Origin: Natronospirales bacterium
GTDB lineage: Bacteria > Pseudomonadota > Gammaproteobacteria > Natronospirales > JAIVGZ01
Direction: 5' to 3'
Length of the DNA: 52,649 nt
Assembly: GCA_020201335.1 (NCBI GenBank)
Contig: JAIVGZ010000006.1
Location: 61,214-113,862, forward strand
Shown here: positions 11,734 through 20,514 of the stretch, in pieces
Layout: every line of letters begins with the position of its first letter
How positions within the stretch are numbered: the first letter of the stretch is position 1
The notes under the pieces: generated by a model
The model's input: the letters and a program-made list of their open reading frames with translations, nothing else
What the model was told of the DNA's origin: nothing
The model's database searches: none
Translations under genes and position numbers: made by a program

Positions 11734-11829
11734 GTTCGACCGGCTCCGGAGGCGCCGGCGAACGAGGATGAGCAAGCGGGCGTGCCCGTAGCGGCCTCTG
11801 CCATCGCGGTGCGGAGCACCGCTCCCACA
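11734..11829 (-). repeat. composite REP plus large hairpin, acuI-prpB gap
   Basis: A GGTGC-type REP (11803-11829, minus) is followed by GCAGAG and, about 40 bases on, by an imperfect hairpin (11734-11763, GTTC..CCGGC / GCCGG..GAAC). The same order (REP, GGCAGAG, hairpin, then a run like AAGTCGCTTCGCG) is seen at 41464-41572, with different arm bases. It is probably a degenerate copy of the same composite unit. It lies upstream of prpB. Confidence 0.72.
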
Positions 11830-11835
11830 CTGGGA

Positions 11836-12825
11836 TTAAATTTTGACTACGGTTCGGCCTTGGACCTTGCCGGCGAGAAACGCGTCGAACGCGCCGGGCA
11901 GCTCGGCGAACGGCACGACCGAAGACAGGATCGCGTTGAGTTTCGACGGCTTCAGGTCGGTCGCAAGGCGCTTCCAGACCTGCAGCCGCAGCTTGCGCGG
12001 CGTCGCCATCGAGTTGATGCCCAGCAGGTTCACGCCCCGCAGGATGAACGGCATCACCGTGGTGTTGAGCTCGTGGCTGCCGGCGAGGCCGATGCTCGCG
12101 ATGTTGCCCCACCAGCCGGTGGTACGGGTCAGCCAGGTCAGCATTTCGCCGCCGACGTTGTCGATTGCACCGGCCCACTGCGTGCGTTCGAGCGGCCGCT
12201 TGCCGTAATCGATCTCGCTCCGCAGCAGCACCGAGCTTGCCCCGAGTTTCTTCAGGTAGGCCGCCGCGTCGGACTTGCCGGTCACGGCAACCACTTCGTA
12301 ACCGCGCCCAGCCAACATGTTGACGGCAAGGCTGCCGACGCCGCCGGTCGCGCCGGTGACGACCACCGGGCCGCCATCGGGCCGCTGGCCGTTGTGCTCC
12401 ATGCGGTGGATTGCGAGCGCCGCGGTGAAACCGGCGGTACCAATCGCCATCGCGCGCTTTGCGTCTAGGCCGTCCGGTATCGGGATGACCCAGTCGCCAT
12501 TGACGCGCGCGTACTCGGCGTAGCCGCCGTCGTGGTCCTCGCCGAGTCCGCAGCCGGTGACGAGCACCGGGTCGCCTTTGCCATAGCGGCGGTCCGACGA
12601 CTCGGCGACGGTGCCGGCGAGGTCAATGCCGCCCACGAGCGGGAAGCGCCGCAGGATCTTGCCCTTACCGGTCGCCGCGAGCGCGTCTTTGTAATTGATG
12701 CTCGAATAGCGAACGCGGATGACGACATTGCCGTCCGCAAGGTCCGCAAGCGTCAGGCGCTCGAAGCGAGCGTCTACGCCACCGTTTCGTTCATGGATCC
12801 GATATGCCTGGAAGGTTTTCGCCAC
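11836..12825 (-). CDS. acuI: acrylyl-CoA reductase/YhdH-type oxidoreductase
   Basis: This zinc-free medium-chain dehydrogenase has 329 residues and a GroES-like N-terminal domain. The NADPH-binding Rossmann motif is [15 protein letters not shown]. Marker stretches of the AcuI/YhdH subfamily are [39 protein letters not shown] and GIN(S)M.TPR near the end. AcuI reduces acryloyl-CoA to propionyl-CoA with NADPH. Its position directly upstream of prpBCD fits a supply route of propionyl-CoA into the methylcitrate cycle, for example from DMSP, though no DMSP lyase is seen here. Its start overlaps the end of the GGDEF gene by 35 bases. Confidence 0.88.
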   Translation of the reverse strand: MAKTFQAYRIHERNGGVDARFERLTLADLADGNVVIRVRYSSINYKDALAATGKGKILRRFPLVGGIDLAGTVAESSDRRYGKGDPVLVTGCGLGEDHDGGYAEYARVNGDWVIPIPDGLDAKRAMAIGTAGFTAALAIHRMEHNGQRPDGGPVVVTGATGGVGSLAVNMLAGRGYEVVAVTGKSDAAAYLKKLGASSVLLRSEIDYGKRPLERTQWAGAIDNVGGEMLTWLTRTTGWWGNIASIGLAGSHELNTTVMPFILRGVNLLGINSMATPRKLRLQVWKRLATDLKPSKLNAILSSVVPFAELPGAFDAFLAGKVQGRTVVKI

Positions 12826-14599
12826 GGCTGCTCACCACCTTGTCCTTGCCGGTTTTCTTGCCCCGGTACATTGCATCATCAGCCGCCCGGATGCACTCGT
12901 CCAGCGTCTTGCTGGGCCAGTACTGCGAGACGCCGACGGTCAGCGTTACCGTATGCAGGGCGTCATGGATTCTAATCGGCGTCGCCGAAAGTTTTGCGCC
13001 GATCTTTCGGGCGAGAACCATGGCGCCCGCCTCGTCGGTTTCCGGCAACAATAGCAACAGCTCGTCGCCGCCCCAGCGCGCGACCGTGTCCTGCTGGCGC
13101 TTTGCACTGACGATGCGGCGCGCAACGGCGACCAGCAGCTGGTCGCCAGCCTCGTGACCGTGCTGGTCGTTGATTGCCTTGAAGCCGTCGATGTCGAGCA
13201 CCGCAAGCGCGAACGGCTTGCCGCTGCGCCGCGCGCGTTTAACTTCGTATTCGATCCGGTCGCGGGCGCCGCGGCGGTTCGCGAGGCCGGTCAGCTCGTC
13301 GGTCCGCGCCGCCTGCTCCATGTCGCGCGTGTGGCGGCGGGCCAGCCGTTGCCAGCCGAGCACCGTAGCAAGGCCGAGCACGAGTAAAGCCACAAGAATC
13401 GTGCCGCCGGTCAGCCACGCCCGCTGGCGCTGCAGGCGCAGCGTTGAGATCTCCTGATGGTGCTGCAGGCGCTGGATGCGCGCAGCCTGTTCGGCGGAAT
13501 CGTAGCGCGCCTGGATCTCGGCGACCCGCGACTGATGGTCGGCAGCGGCTATCTGGTCTCGAATCCGGTTCAGCGAGCGCATGCGCTCGAGCGCGGCGGC
13601 GGGGCGGTCGCGCGCTTCCTCGAGCTCGACCCACTTCTCGGCGACACCACCTTGCAGCATCAGCGAGCGGTCGACGACGAGTTCGCTCGCTGTCTCGAGG
13701 TGCGATTCCGCTTCATCGAAACGTTCGAGCGGGATATAGCTCTGCGCGAGGTGAAGGTGTGAGGTAGCGCGGCCGTCGTGGTCGCCGACGCGCTGCCGGA
13801 CCTCGAGCGCACGGTGATGCAACGGAAGTGCGGCGTCGTGGTCGCCGAGCAGGTTGTACGCAACGCCTGCGTTGCTCACTGCCATCGACAAGCCCCGCAG
13901 GTGGTCCATCTCCTCGAATTGCCTGGCGGCGTCGAGGTTATGTGCGAGCGCACGCTCGCGCAGCGCGCGCGCACCGTCGGCATCGCCGTTGGCGACCAGC
14001 CCGTCGGCTTGCCGCATTAACAGGGAACCGAGGTTGATTCCGGTTCCCGCCGCGCTGACTCGATTACCGGCGGCGATGAAGCCCTGGTGGGCCAGCTCAA
14101 GGTACTCGCGCGCGCGCTCGAAATCCTGCAGGCGCGAATACATGGTGCCGAGGTTGCCGGCCGTCATCGCGGCCTCGCTCTCGTCGCCGAGCGCGATGCT
14201 GATTCTGTACGCGTGCAGCGACCGCGCGACTGCGGTCGTGTAGTCGCCGGCGCCCGCGTGCGTAATTGCCTCGCGGCGCAACACCGCAGCGAGCTGTTCG
14301 GTCTCACCGAGCGGTTCCAGCAGCGCGACGGCGCTCCGGTAATGCTCAATCGATTCGTCGCGGCGGCCGGCGACATTCAGGTTGTCTGCGAGTGACGCGT
14401 GCATTTCCGCTTCGGCCTCTACGCAACCCGCTGCGCGGGCGCGGTCCAACCCTGCCTCGGCGGCAGCGATGCCGCCGGCTGAGTCGCGGTCGCGCAACCC
14501 TCCGATGCGTTCCGCGTCGGCGAACAACTCGGCGCAGTCCTGCGCGTGTAACGCGGTGGTGGTGGCGAAGAGCATCAATGCGACTGCCAACCGCCTCAT
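12791..14599 (-). CDS. TPR-repeat diguanylate cyclase, exported sensor
   Basis: This protein has 602 residues from ATG 14599. It has a signal peptide (MRRLAVALMLFATTTALHAQ), tetratricopeptide repeats over about residues 30-360 in the periplasm, a coiled coil, one membrane helix (LTGGTILVALLVLGLATVLG) and a cytoplasmic GGDEF domain. The active-site motif reads GGDEL, with Leu instead of Phe. The product-inhibition site RxxD is present as RQQD at the proper spacing. It probably makes c-di-GMP in response to a periplasmic signal. It overlaps the VOC gene by 4 bases (ATGA) and acuI by 35. Confidence 0.9.
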   Translation of the reverse strand: MRRLAVALMLFATTTALHAQDCAELFADAERIGGLRDRDSAGGIAAAEAGLDRARAAGCVEAEAEMHASLADNLNVAGRRDESIEHYRSAVALLEPLGETEQLAAVLRREAITHAGAGDYTTAVARSLHAYRISIALGDESEAAMTAGNLGTMYSRLQDFERAREYLELAHQGFIAAGNRVSAAGTGINLGSLLMRQADGLVANGDADGARALRERALAHNLDAARQFEEMDHLRGLSMAVSNAGVAYNLLGDHDAALPLHHRALEVRQRVGDHDGRATSHLHLAQSYIPLERFDEAESHLETASELVVDRSLMLQGGVAEKWVELEEARDRPAAALERMRSLNRIRDQIAAADHQSRVAEIQARYDSAEQAARIQRLQHHQEISTLRLQRQRAWLTGGTILVALLVLGLATVLGWQRLARRHTRDMEQAARTDELTGLANRRGARDRIEYEVKRARRSGKPFALAVLDIDGFKAINDQHGHEAGDQLLVAVARRIVSAKRQQDTVARWGGDELLLLLPETDEAGAMVLARKIGAKLSATPIRIHDALHTVTLTVGVSQYWPSKTLDECIRAADDAMYRGKKTGKDKVVSSRGENLPGISDP

Positions 14600-14982
14600 C
14601 CAGCGTCCTCGTCCGGCTGCATCATCCCGAAGCGGTTGCCTTCGGTGTCCACCGCATACGCGAGCCAACCGATGCCCTGTACCGCGCGCTTCGGGCCAGC
14701 GAGCTGCCCGCCGCTCGCGCGCACTTTCATCAGGTACCGGTCGAGGTCATCGACGGATATGGTGCAGACGAACGCGGAGACCGAGTTGCCATCGAGCGTC
14801 GTCTGGCGCCGCACAAGCCCGCCATCTATACCGGGCTGCCACGACGAGTCACCCGTGCGGATGAACCAATAATCGTCCTCGCCCGGGAAAGCGACGAATT
14901 CCCACTCGAATACGCTGCGGTAGAACTGGATCGCGCGCTCAGGCTGGTCGGCGTGGATCTCGAAGTGGACGACGCGCGACAT
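14596..14982 (-). CDS. VOC-family (glyoxalase-like) protein
   Basis: This small cytoplasmic protein has 128 residues from ATG 14982 (MSRVVHFEIHADQPERAIQF). It has the beta-alpha-beta-beta-beta pattern of the vicinal oxygen chelate fold: FEIHADQPERAIQFYRSVF at the start, a central SAFVCTISVDDLDRYLMKV and a terminal DTEGNRFGMMQPDE. The last of these carries the glutamate typical of YdcH/PhnB-like and antibiotic-resistance-like members. The substrate cannot be deduced. The start shares one base with the stop of the MBL gene, and the end overlaps the GGDEF gene by 4 bases. Confidence 0.87.
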   Translation of the reverse strand: MSRVVHFEIHADQPERAIQFYRSVFEWEFVAFPGEDDYWFIRTGDSSWQPGIDGGLVRRQTTLDGNSVSAFVCTISVDDLDRYLMKVRASGGQLAGPKRAVQGIGWLAYAVDTEGNRFGMMQPDEDAG

Positions 14983-15923
14983 CAGCCGGTCCTCTGCCGC
15001 CAGGCCAATAGGCCCTTTGCGTTCAAGCCGGCATCCAGCGCCAGGAGCTCGTCCTGTACCCGCACCGGCAGAACGCACCCGTGTGCGCGCAGCCTCTTAC
15101 GCAGGTGCGCGGTCAGTGCCGTGGTGAGCGCCGGCAGGGCCGGCTCGTGGTGCGCCATCTCGACGAACGCATCGAGTTCCGCGTGCAGGTCGGCGGCGAG
15201 GCGCGACACCTCGGTGACCCGCGAGTAGTGCGTCAGGTAGACCGCTTCGGGCGCGTAGCCGACGATACGGTCGATCGACGCGTGGGCTTGCTCCGGGTCG
15301 AAATGGGTCGGCGTCGTTGTGGGGAAGATGAACGCTCCGTCCGCAGTATCGAATTCGCGGTACGAGACCCCGAAGGTGTCGCCGGAGAACACGAGCCGGT
15401 GCGCGCCGTCGACGATGCAGTAGTGATGGAGCGCATGACCAGGGGTGTGGATGAACTCGAGGTCCCGGCCACCGAGCGGCAGCACTTCGCCATCCGCGAC
15501 CGTGCGCACGCGCGCGGCGTCAACCGGCGGGATTTCCCCATACAGTTTGTTGTACACCGCCTCGCCGTATGTCGCCTTCGTTCCGGCGACCAGCTTTTCC
15601 GGGTCGATGAGGTGCGGTGCACCGCGCGGGTGCGCGACGAGTTCCGCGTGGGGGAGGCGGCGCATCAGCTCCCCGGCGCCGCCGGCGTGGTCGAGGTGGA
15701 CATGCGTGACGAGAACCCAGCGGACATCGGCTGGCGCGAGGCCGGCCTCCGCGAGGCCGTCGAGGAACCGCGGCACGGACGGAGCGACGGCGGTGTCGAC
15801 GAACGCCGCCTCCCCACCGTCCACGACCAAGTGGACCGCGGCTAGGCCCGGCCGGACATACGCAGCATCAATCGTATAAACCCCCGGGCCTGCTTCTGCG
15901 AGCACGCGGTTTCCGTTTAACAT
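14982..15923 (-). CDS. MBL-fold metallo-hydrolase
   Basis: This metallo-beta-lactamase-fold hydrolase has 313 residues. The metal-binding THVHLDHAGG motif is at about residues 73-82, followed by the later histidine in HTPGHALHHY and the bridging aspartate in VFSGDTFG. No signal peptide is seen, so it is probably cytoplasmic. The N-terminal GPGVYTIDAAYVRPGLAAVHLVVDGGEA pattern resembles general MBL hydrolases that act on thioesters or lactones; the substrate is unknown. It is the first gene of a tight minus-strand run (MBL, VOC, GGDEF, acuI) and is divergent from the S9 peptidase, 39 bases away. Confidence 0.9.
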   Translation of the reverse strand: MLNGNRVLAEAGPGVYTIDAAYVRPGLAAVHLVVDGGEAAFVDTAVAPSVPRFLDGLAEAGLAPADVRWVLVTHVHLDHAGGAGELMRRLPHAELVAHPRGAPHLIDPEKLVAGTKATYGEAVYNKLYGEIPPVDAARVRTVADGEVLPLGGRDLEFIHTPGHALHHYCIVDGAHRLVFSGDTFGVSYREFDTADGAFIFPTTTPTHFDPEQAHASIDRIVGYAPEAVYLTHYSRVTEVSRLAADLHAELDAFVEMAHHEPALPALTTALTAHLRKRLRAHGCVLPVRVQDELLALDAGLNAKGLLAWRQRTG

Positions 15924-15962
15924 GGCTGGACCCCTGCCCTAATCATCCTGCCGGAGCATGAC

Positions 15963-17900
15963 ATGTTCAAGCCCGCAATCGCTGCAATCTGCGCCGTCAT
16001 CCTGTGCTGCCCGCCCGCGTTCGCCGAAGTCGAGCGTGTCGAGCGCGGCAACCTCGTGCTGGAGAACATCCCGGAAATACCTGAAGACATCGCGACGCGA
16101 CTGCAACAATACCAGCATACGCGCAGCGCCGGGATGTCCGGATGGATGCCGGACGGCAGCATCCTGATCACCACGCGCTTCGGCGAAACAAACCAGGTGC
16201 ACCGCGTGCGAAACCCGCTCGGTGCCCGCGAACAGTTGACCTTCTTCGGCGAGCCGGTCGGTTCCGTCAGCGTGTCGCCCGACGCGCGCCTCGATGGATT
16301 CGTGTATGGACGCGACATCGGCGGCAACGAGTTCTACCAGCTGTATTGGTTCGACCTCGCGCGCGGCGAGCACCGGCTGCTGACCGACGGCCGGTCGCGG
16401 AACACCGGTGCTGTGTGGTCTAACGTAGGGGACCGTTTCGCGTACGCGAGCACCCGCCGCGACGGCAGCAACTACGACATTTATGTCGCGGCGCCGGACA
16501 GCGGGGTCGAAGACCACCGGCTGCTGCTCGAGGGCGTCGGCTACTGGATTCCGATGGACTGGTCGCCGGACGACGCGCGGCTGCTGGTACTCAACTACCG
16601 GTCGATTACCGAAAGCCACGTGTTCGTCGTGGATATTGCGAGTGGCGAAATGACGCAAGTGAACCCGCAGCGCGAGCCGATCGGCTACGCGGGCGCGATG
16701 TTCGACCGCACCGGCGAAGGTATTTATGTGGTCCACGACCACGGCACGGAGTTCAAGCAACTGCACCACCTTGACCTCGGCAGCGGGGAATCGGAGCCGA
16801 TGTCGGCGCATATCCGCTGGGATGTGTCGGCGGCGGCGCTGACCCGCGACCGCAACCGGATGGCGTTCGTCGTCAACGACGGGGGGCGCAGCCGGCTGCA
16901 CCTGCTCGACCTGCGACGCAAGCGCGCACTGCCGTCACCGGACCTGCCGGTAGGGCTGATCGGCGGGCTTGAGTTCAGCGCGGACGGCAACCGGCTCGCG
17001 ATGTCGGTATCCACGACACGCACACCCAGCGATATCTATATTTACGAAATCGGGCGGCGCGCACTGACCCGCTGGACCCAGAGCGAAGTCGGCGGCCTCG
17101 ACACCAGCCGCTTCCCGGAACCAGAGCTGATCAGCTTCCGCAGTTTCGACGGCCTCAGCGTACCCGCGTGGGTGTACCGCCCGGGCGGTGACGGCCCGCA
17201 CCCGGTCATCATCCAGATACACGGTGGGCCGGAGAGCCAGTCACGTCCGGGCTTTTCGTCCACCTACGCGTATTGGGTGAATGAGCTGGGCGCGGCAGTC
17301 ATCCGGCCGAACGTGCGCGGCTCGAGCGGTTACGGCAAGACTTATCTGCAGCTCGACAACGGGGTGCTGCGCGAGGATTCGGTACGGGACATCGGTGCGT
17401 TGCTCGACTGGATTGCGACTCAGCCGGGCCTGGATGCCGACCGGGTGCTGGTATACGGGGGCTCGTACGGTGGTTACATGGTGCTCGCGTCACTGGTGCA
17501 CTACAACGACCGGCTGCTCGGCGGTGTAAATATCGTGGGCATCAGCAACTTCGTGACTTTCCTCGAGAACACGGAGTCGTACCGCCGCGACCTGCGGCGC
17601 GTCGAATACGGCGACGAGCGTGACCCGGAAATGCGCGCGCACCTCGAAGCGATCTCCCCGCTGACCAACATGGACCGGGTATCGCGCCCGCTGTTCGTCG
17701 CGCAGGGCCTGAACGACCCGCGCGTGCCGGCCGGTGAATCAGAACAGGTCGTCGCCGCAGTGCGCGCGAACGGCGGCGAGGTCTGGTACATGTCGGCGAA
17801 CGACGAAGGCCACGGCTTCCGGAAAAAAGTGAACGCCGACTACTTCCAGGCCGTGACGGCGCTCTTCATGCACAGGCTGTTCTCGGAGGCGCCGGAATGA
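15963..17900 (+). CDS. secreted S9-family prolyl-oligopeptidase-like peptidase
   Basis: This 645-residue serine peptidase has a signal peptide (MFKPAIAAICAVILCCPPAFA), so it is exported. It has a beta-propeller of WD40-like (PD40) blades over about 40-390, then an alpha/beta-hydrolase domain. The catalytic triad is visible: Ser501 in GGSYGGYM, Asp585 in GLNDPRVP and His617 in DEGHGF. The oxyanion-region HGGPESQSRP is also present. It probably cleaves oligopeptides in the periplasm. It overlaps the next gene by ATGA and is divergent from the MBL operon. Confidence 0.94.
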   Translation: MFKPAIAAICAVILCCPPAFAEVERVERGNLVLENIPEIPEDIATRLQQYQHTRSAGMSGWMPDGSILITTRFGETNQVHRVRNPLGAREQLTFFGEPVGSVSVSPDARLDGFVYGRDIGGNEFYQLYWFDLARGEHRLLTDGRSRNTGAVWSNVGDRFAYASTRRDGSNYDIYVAAPDSGVEDHRLLLEGVGYWIPMDWSPDDARLLVLNYRSITESHVFVVDIASGEMTQVNPQREPIGYAGAMFDRTGEGIYVVHDHGTEFKQLHHLDLGSGESEPMSAHIRWDVSAAALTRDRNRMAFVVNDGGRSRLHLLDLRRKRALPSPDLPVGLIGGLEFSADGNRLAMSVSTTRTPSDIYIYEIGRRALTRWTQSEVGGLDTSRFPEPELISFRSFDGLSVPAWVYRPGGDGPHPVIIQIHGGPESQSRPGFSSTYAYWVNELGAAVIRPNVRGSSGYGKTYLQLDNGVLREDSVRDIGALLDWIATQPGLDADRVLVYGGSYGGYMVLASLVHYNDRLLGGVNIVGISNFVTFLENTESYRRDLRRVEYGDERDPEMRAHLEAISPLTNMDRVSRPLFVAQGLNDPRVPAGESEQVVAAVRANGGEVWYMSANDEGHGFRKKVNADYFQAVTALFMHRLFSEAPE

Positions 17901-18370
17901 AGCCAGCGGAGGGCGTTTCGCTACAGGAGCACTTCGCGCCGACCAGCATTTGCTACGGCTGTGGCCCAGCGAACGAGAAGGGGCTCCGCATTCGCTCGAT
18001 CGTGCAGGGCGACGAGGTTGTCGCCGACTGGACGCCGGAAAAGCACCACGAGGCGTTTCCCGATGTGCTGAACGGCGGCATCATCGGCTCGCTGCTCGAC
18101 TGCCACATGAACTGGACTGCAGCGTGGCACCTGAAGGAAAAGGCGGGCGCCGAACACACGCCGTGCACGGTCACCGCCGATTACCACGTCAAGTTGCGGC
18201 GCCCGACCCCCACCGATGGACCCGTCCACCTTGTCGCCCGAGTCGTCGAGTCGGACGACGAGCGTGCGACCGTGGAGGCGGAACTACACGCCGGCGGCAA
18301 GGTGTGCGCGACCTGTCGCGGCACCTTCGTCGCGGTCAAGCCGGGCCACCCCGCGTACTACCGCTGGTAA
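17897..18370 (+). CDS. PaaI-family hotdog thioesterase
   Basis: This hotdog-fold protein has 157 residues. FPDVLNGGIIGSLLDCHMNWTA is the substrate-binding helix region typical of PaaI/YigI-like acyl-CoA thioesterases, and TADYHVKLRRPTP is the matching beta-strand. Near the N-terminus is a CYGCGPANEKGL motif with paired cysteines, seen in a subset of the family. The acyl substrate is not known. The start overlaps the S9 peptidase stop by 4 bases, so the two are co-translated. The gene ends 7 bases before the convergent S46 peptidase stop. Confidence 0.9.
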   Translation: MKPAEGVSLQEHFAPTSICYGCGPANEKGLRIRSIVQGDEVVADWTPEKHHEAFPDVLNGGIIGSLLDCHMNWTAAWHLKEKAGAEHTPCTVTADYHVKLRRPTPTDGPVHLVARVVESDDERATVEAELHAGGKVCATCRGTFVAVKPGHPAYYRW

Positions 18371-18376
18371 AACCCG

Positions 18377-20437
18377 TTACCGCTGGCGCAGTTCCCTCAA
18401 TAAGGCGTTCGCGCCGTACACCCGCCGCAGCGCCTCGGTGATGAATCCGGCGTGCACCGACACCGCGCGGTTCACGCGCTCGTCGTACCAGTACGCACCG
18501 CCGAGCGAATGGATGTTGCCGTCGAACACGAGCCCCACCACTTCGGCGTCGCGGTTGATTACCGGGCTCCCGGAATTTCCGCCGATGATGTCGTGCGTGG
18601 TGACGAAGTTCATCCGTTGCCGCAGGTTCACCCGGTCACGTGCTCCGAGCCAGCGTTCCGATAGCGCATATGGGTGGTGGCCGGTATTCCGGCCATACGC
18701 CCCTTCAATCATCGTGAACGGGGCGACCGTGCTGCCACGCTCTTCCCAGCCGCGTACCTGGCCGTACGACAAGCGCAGCGTAAAAGTCGCATCCGGGTAG
18801 CGATCGGTGCCGCGCGTTTCGAACAACACGCGCGCAACCTTCTGTTGGTTCGCCTCCTCGACGCTCAACACTTCCTCGTCGTAGCGGTCGCGCACCCGGC
18901 GCGCTTCGCTGTCCACGCGCCGCGCGAGCTGGATCATCGGGTCGTCGGAGGCCTCGATAGCGGCTGCGCCGCCTTCCCAGAGTTCGCGGCGGTAGGCGGG
19001 CTCGAACAAGCGCGTGCCGGCGACGGCGCTTCGTGCAAGCTCGTCGGGGCCGTCCGTACCTAGCGCGAGCTGCACGAATGCGTCATCGGTGCCGAGCGCT
19101 TCGCGCAGCTTCGTCAACGACCAGGCGAGTTGCAGCTGCTCGTACTCGGCGTGTATCGGCGCGGGCGAAAACAATGAGTTGGTCAATGACTGCATCGCGC
19201 TCTCGCGGTATGCGCGCAGGCGTTCGGCGTTCGGCTTCTGCCGCTCCTCAGCCGCACGCACCAGGTGGCGTGCGATTGAAAACAGGCGTCCCCGGAAGCC
19301 GCGGGCCAACTCGATCATCGTGTAGCGGTCGTGAATCTCGCGGTACGCAAGCTGCGCGCCAGCGATCGCTTCCCACGCGTCGCCGTACTCGGCGACCCGC
19401 GCCGGGTCCGCCGCGACCCAATCGCGAAGCGCCTGTTCCTCGCGCTGCTTGAACGCGAACACGGCCGGGTCCTGCAGTGCCTGCAGCCTGCCGCGCAATA
19501 CCTTATAGGTATTCTCGGTGCCGAGGATGTCGCGCTGCGAATAGCGCGCCGGCTCGCCGCCTGCAGCCGCGTACTGGTTCAGCATCCCGCGGTACTCCGC
19601 GGTGTGTACCAACATATCCAGCAACCTCACGTCACGCAGCGTCTGCAGTTGCGCGACGGTCAGCAGCCGTTGCGTCGAGCCCGGGTGGCCGGTGACGAAT
19701 ACCGGCTCAGCTTCTTCAGCGCCGCGAGCGTTCCAGCGGAAATGATCAGGCGTGCGGGCCGGGCGGCCATCCTCGTATGCGCGCAGGAACGACGCATCGA
19801 GTACATAGCGCGGAAAGTTGAAGTTGTCCGGGTCGCCACCGAAGAACGAGGCCTTGAGCTCCGGCGACCAGACCAGTCGGACGTCGTCGTAGCGTTTGTA
19901 GCGGTATAAGTGGTACTGACCGCCGTGGTAAAGCGTCACGACATCGCAGCGTACCGACGCTGCGTCATCGCCGACGCACGCCTGCTCTATGCGGCCCATC
20001 TCTGCGCGCAACGCATCGCTGTAGGCCGCGCCGGTTTGATTGGCGCCTGCCGCGGTCACGCGCTCAGTGACGTCGGAAATTTCGAGCAACTGGTTCAGCT
20101 CGACATTCGGGCACTGCCGCTCCTGCCCGCGCTCACGCGCTAGGAACCCTGCTTGCATCAGGTCTTCCTCGGCGCTGGAGATCTGCTCGACGCACGACCA
20201 AATGCAGTGGTGGTTTGTCAGCACCAGCCCGTCCGGTGACACGAAGGAGCCCGAGCAGCCCCCGGCGAGCCGCACCGACGCGCGCTGTACGCGGTTGACC
20301 CAGCGCCCGTCCGGGCTGAACCCGAGTTCGCGCTGCATCGCGTCGCGCGGCAGGTTGTCCATCGTCCACATGCCCTCGCCGGCATACGCGGCGGGTACGA
20401 GGAGGGAAGTGATCGCTAACAGCGCCAGCTTGCGCAT
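18377..20437 (-). CDS. S46-family periplasmic dipeptidyl-peptidase
   Basis: This serine exopeptidase of the DPP7/DPP11 family has 686 residues from ATG 20437, with a signal peptide MRKLALLAITSLLVPAAYAG. The triad is visible: His in LVLTNHHC, Asp in FFGGDPDNFNFPRY and Ser in IIGGNSGSPVIN. The following FDGN has glycine at the position that, as I recall, separates DPP7 (Gly, hydrophobic P1) from DPP11 (Arg, acidic P1), so a DPP7-like preference is likely. The gene follows oppF on the same strand, with a REP between. Dipeptides it releases would feed the Opp importer. The longer frame to 20629 only translates the repeat and oppF sequence. Confidence 0.94.
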   Translation of the reverse strand: MRKLALLAITSLLVPAAYAGEGMWTMDNLPRDAMQRELGFSPDGRWVNRVQRASVRLAGGCSGSFVSPDGLVLTNHHCIWSCVEQISSAEEDLMQAGFLARERGQERQCPNVELNQLLEISDVTERVTAAGANQTGAAYSDALRAEMGRIEQACVGDDAASVRCDVVTLYHGGQYHLYRYKRYDDVRLVWSPELKASFFGGDPDNFNFPRYVLDASFLRAYEDGRPARTPDHFRWNARGAEEAEPVFVTGHPGSTQRLLTVAQLQTLRDVRLLDMLVHTAEYRGMLNQYAAAGGEPARYSQRDILGTENTYKVLRGRLQALQDPAVFAFKQREEQALRDWVAADPARVAEYGDAWEAIAGAQLAYREIHDRYTMIELARGFRGRLFSIARHLVRAAEERQKPNAERLRAYRESAMQSLTNSLFSPAPIHAEYEQLQLAWSLTKLREALGTDDAFVQLALGTDGPDELARSAVAGTRLFEPAYRRELWEGGAAAIEASDDPMIQLARRVDSEARRVRDRYDEEVLSVEEANQQKVARVLFETRGTDRYPDATFTLRLSYGQVRGWEERGSTVAPFTMIEGAYGRNTGHHPYALSERWLGARDRVNLRQRMNFVTTHDIIGGNSGSPVINRDAEVVGLVFDGNIHSLGGAYWYDERVNRAVSVHAGFITEALRRVYGANALLRELRQR

Positions 20438-20483
20438 GGATGGGCTCCGGGGACTGCGAATCGGGATGGACATTCTGCCAGCA

Positions 20484-20510
20484 ATCGCGGTGCGGAGCAC
20501 CGCTCCCACA
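20484..20510 (-). repeat. REP hairpin, GGTGC arm type
   Basis: This is one copy of the window's REP family in minus orientation. The head is TGTGGGAGCG, the hairpin is GCGGTGC-TCC-GCACCGC (7-bp stem, 3-base loop) and the tail is GAT. It lies 4 bases after the oppF stop and 46 bases before the S46 peptidase start, so it is inside the presumed operon. Confidence 0.9.
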
Positions 20511-20514
20511 TTGT

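Noticed and set aside
10740-11828. Longer prpB start at 11828
   Set aside because: The extra 69 residues come from REP and hairpin DNA; ATG 11621 has a ribosome site and gives the family length.
15939-16901. Long minus-strand frame opposite the S9 peptidase gene
   Set aside because: It mirrors the codon pattern of the peptidase on the other strand, has no recognisable motif, and the plus-strand protein has a signal peptide and full catalytic triad.
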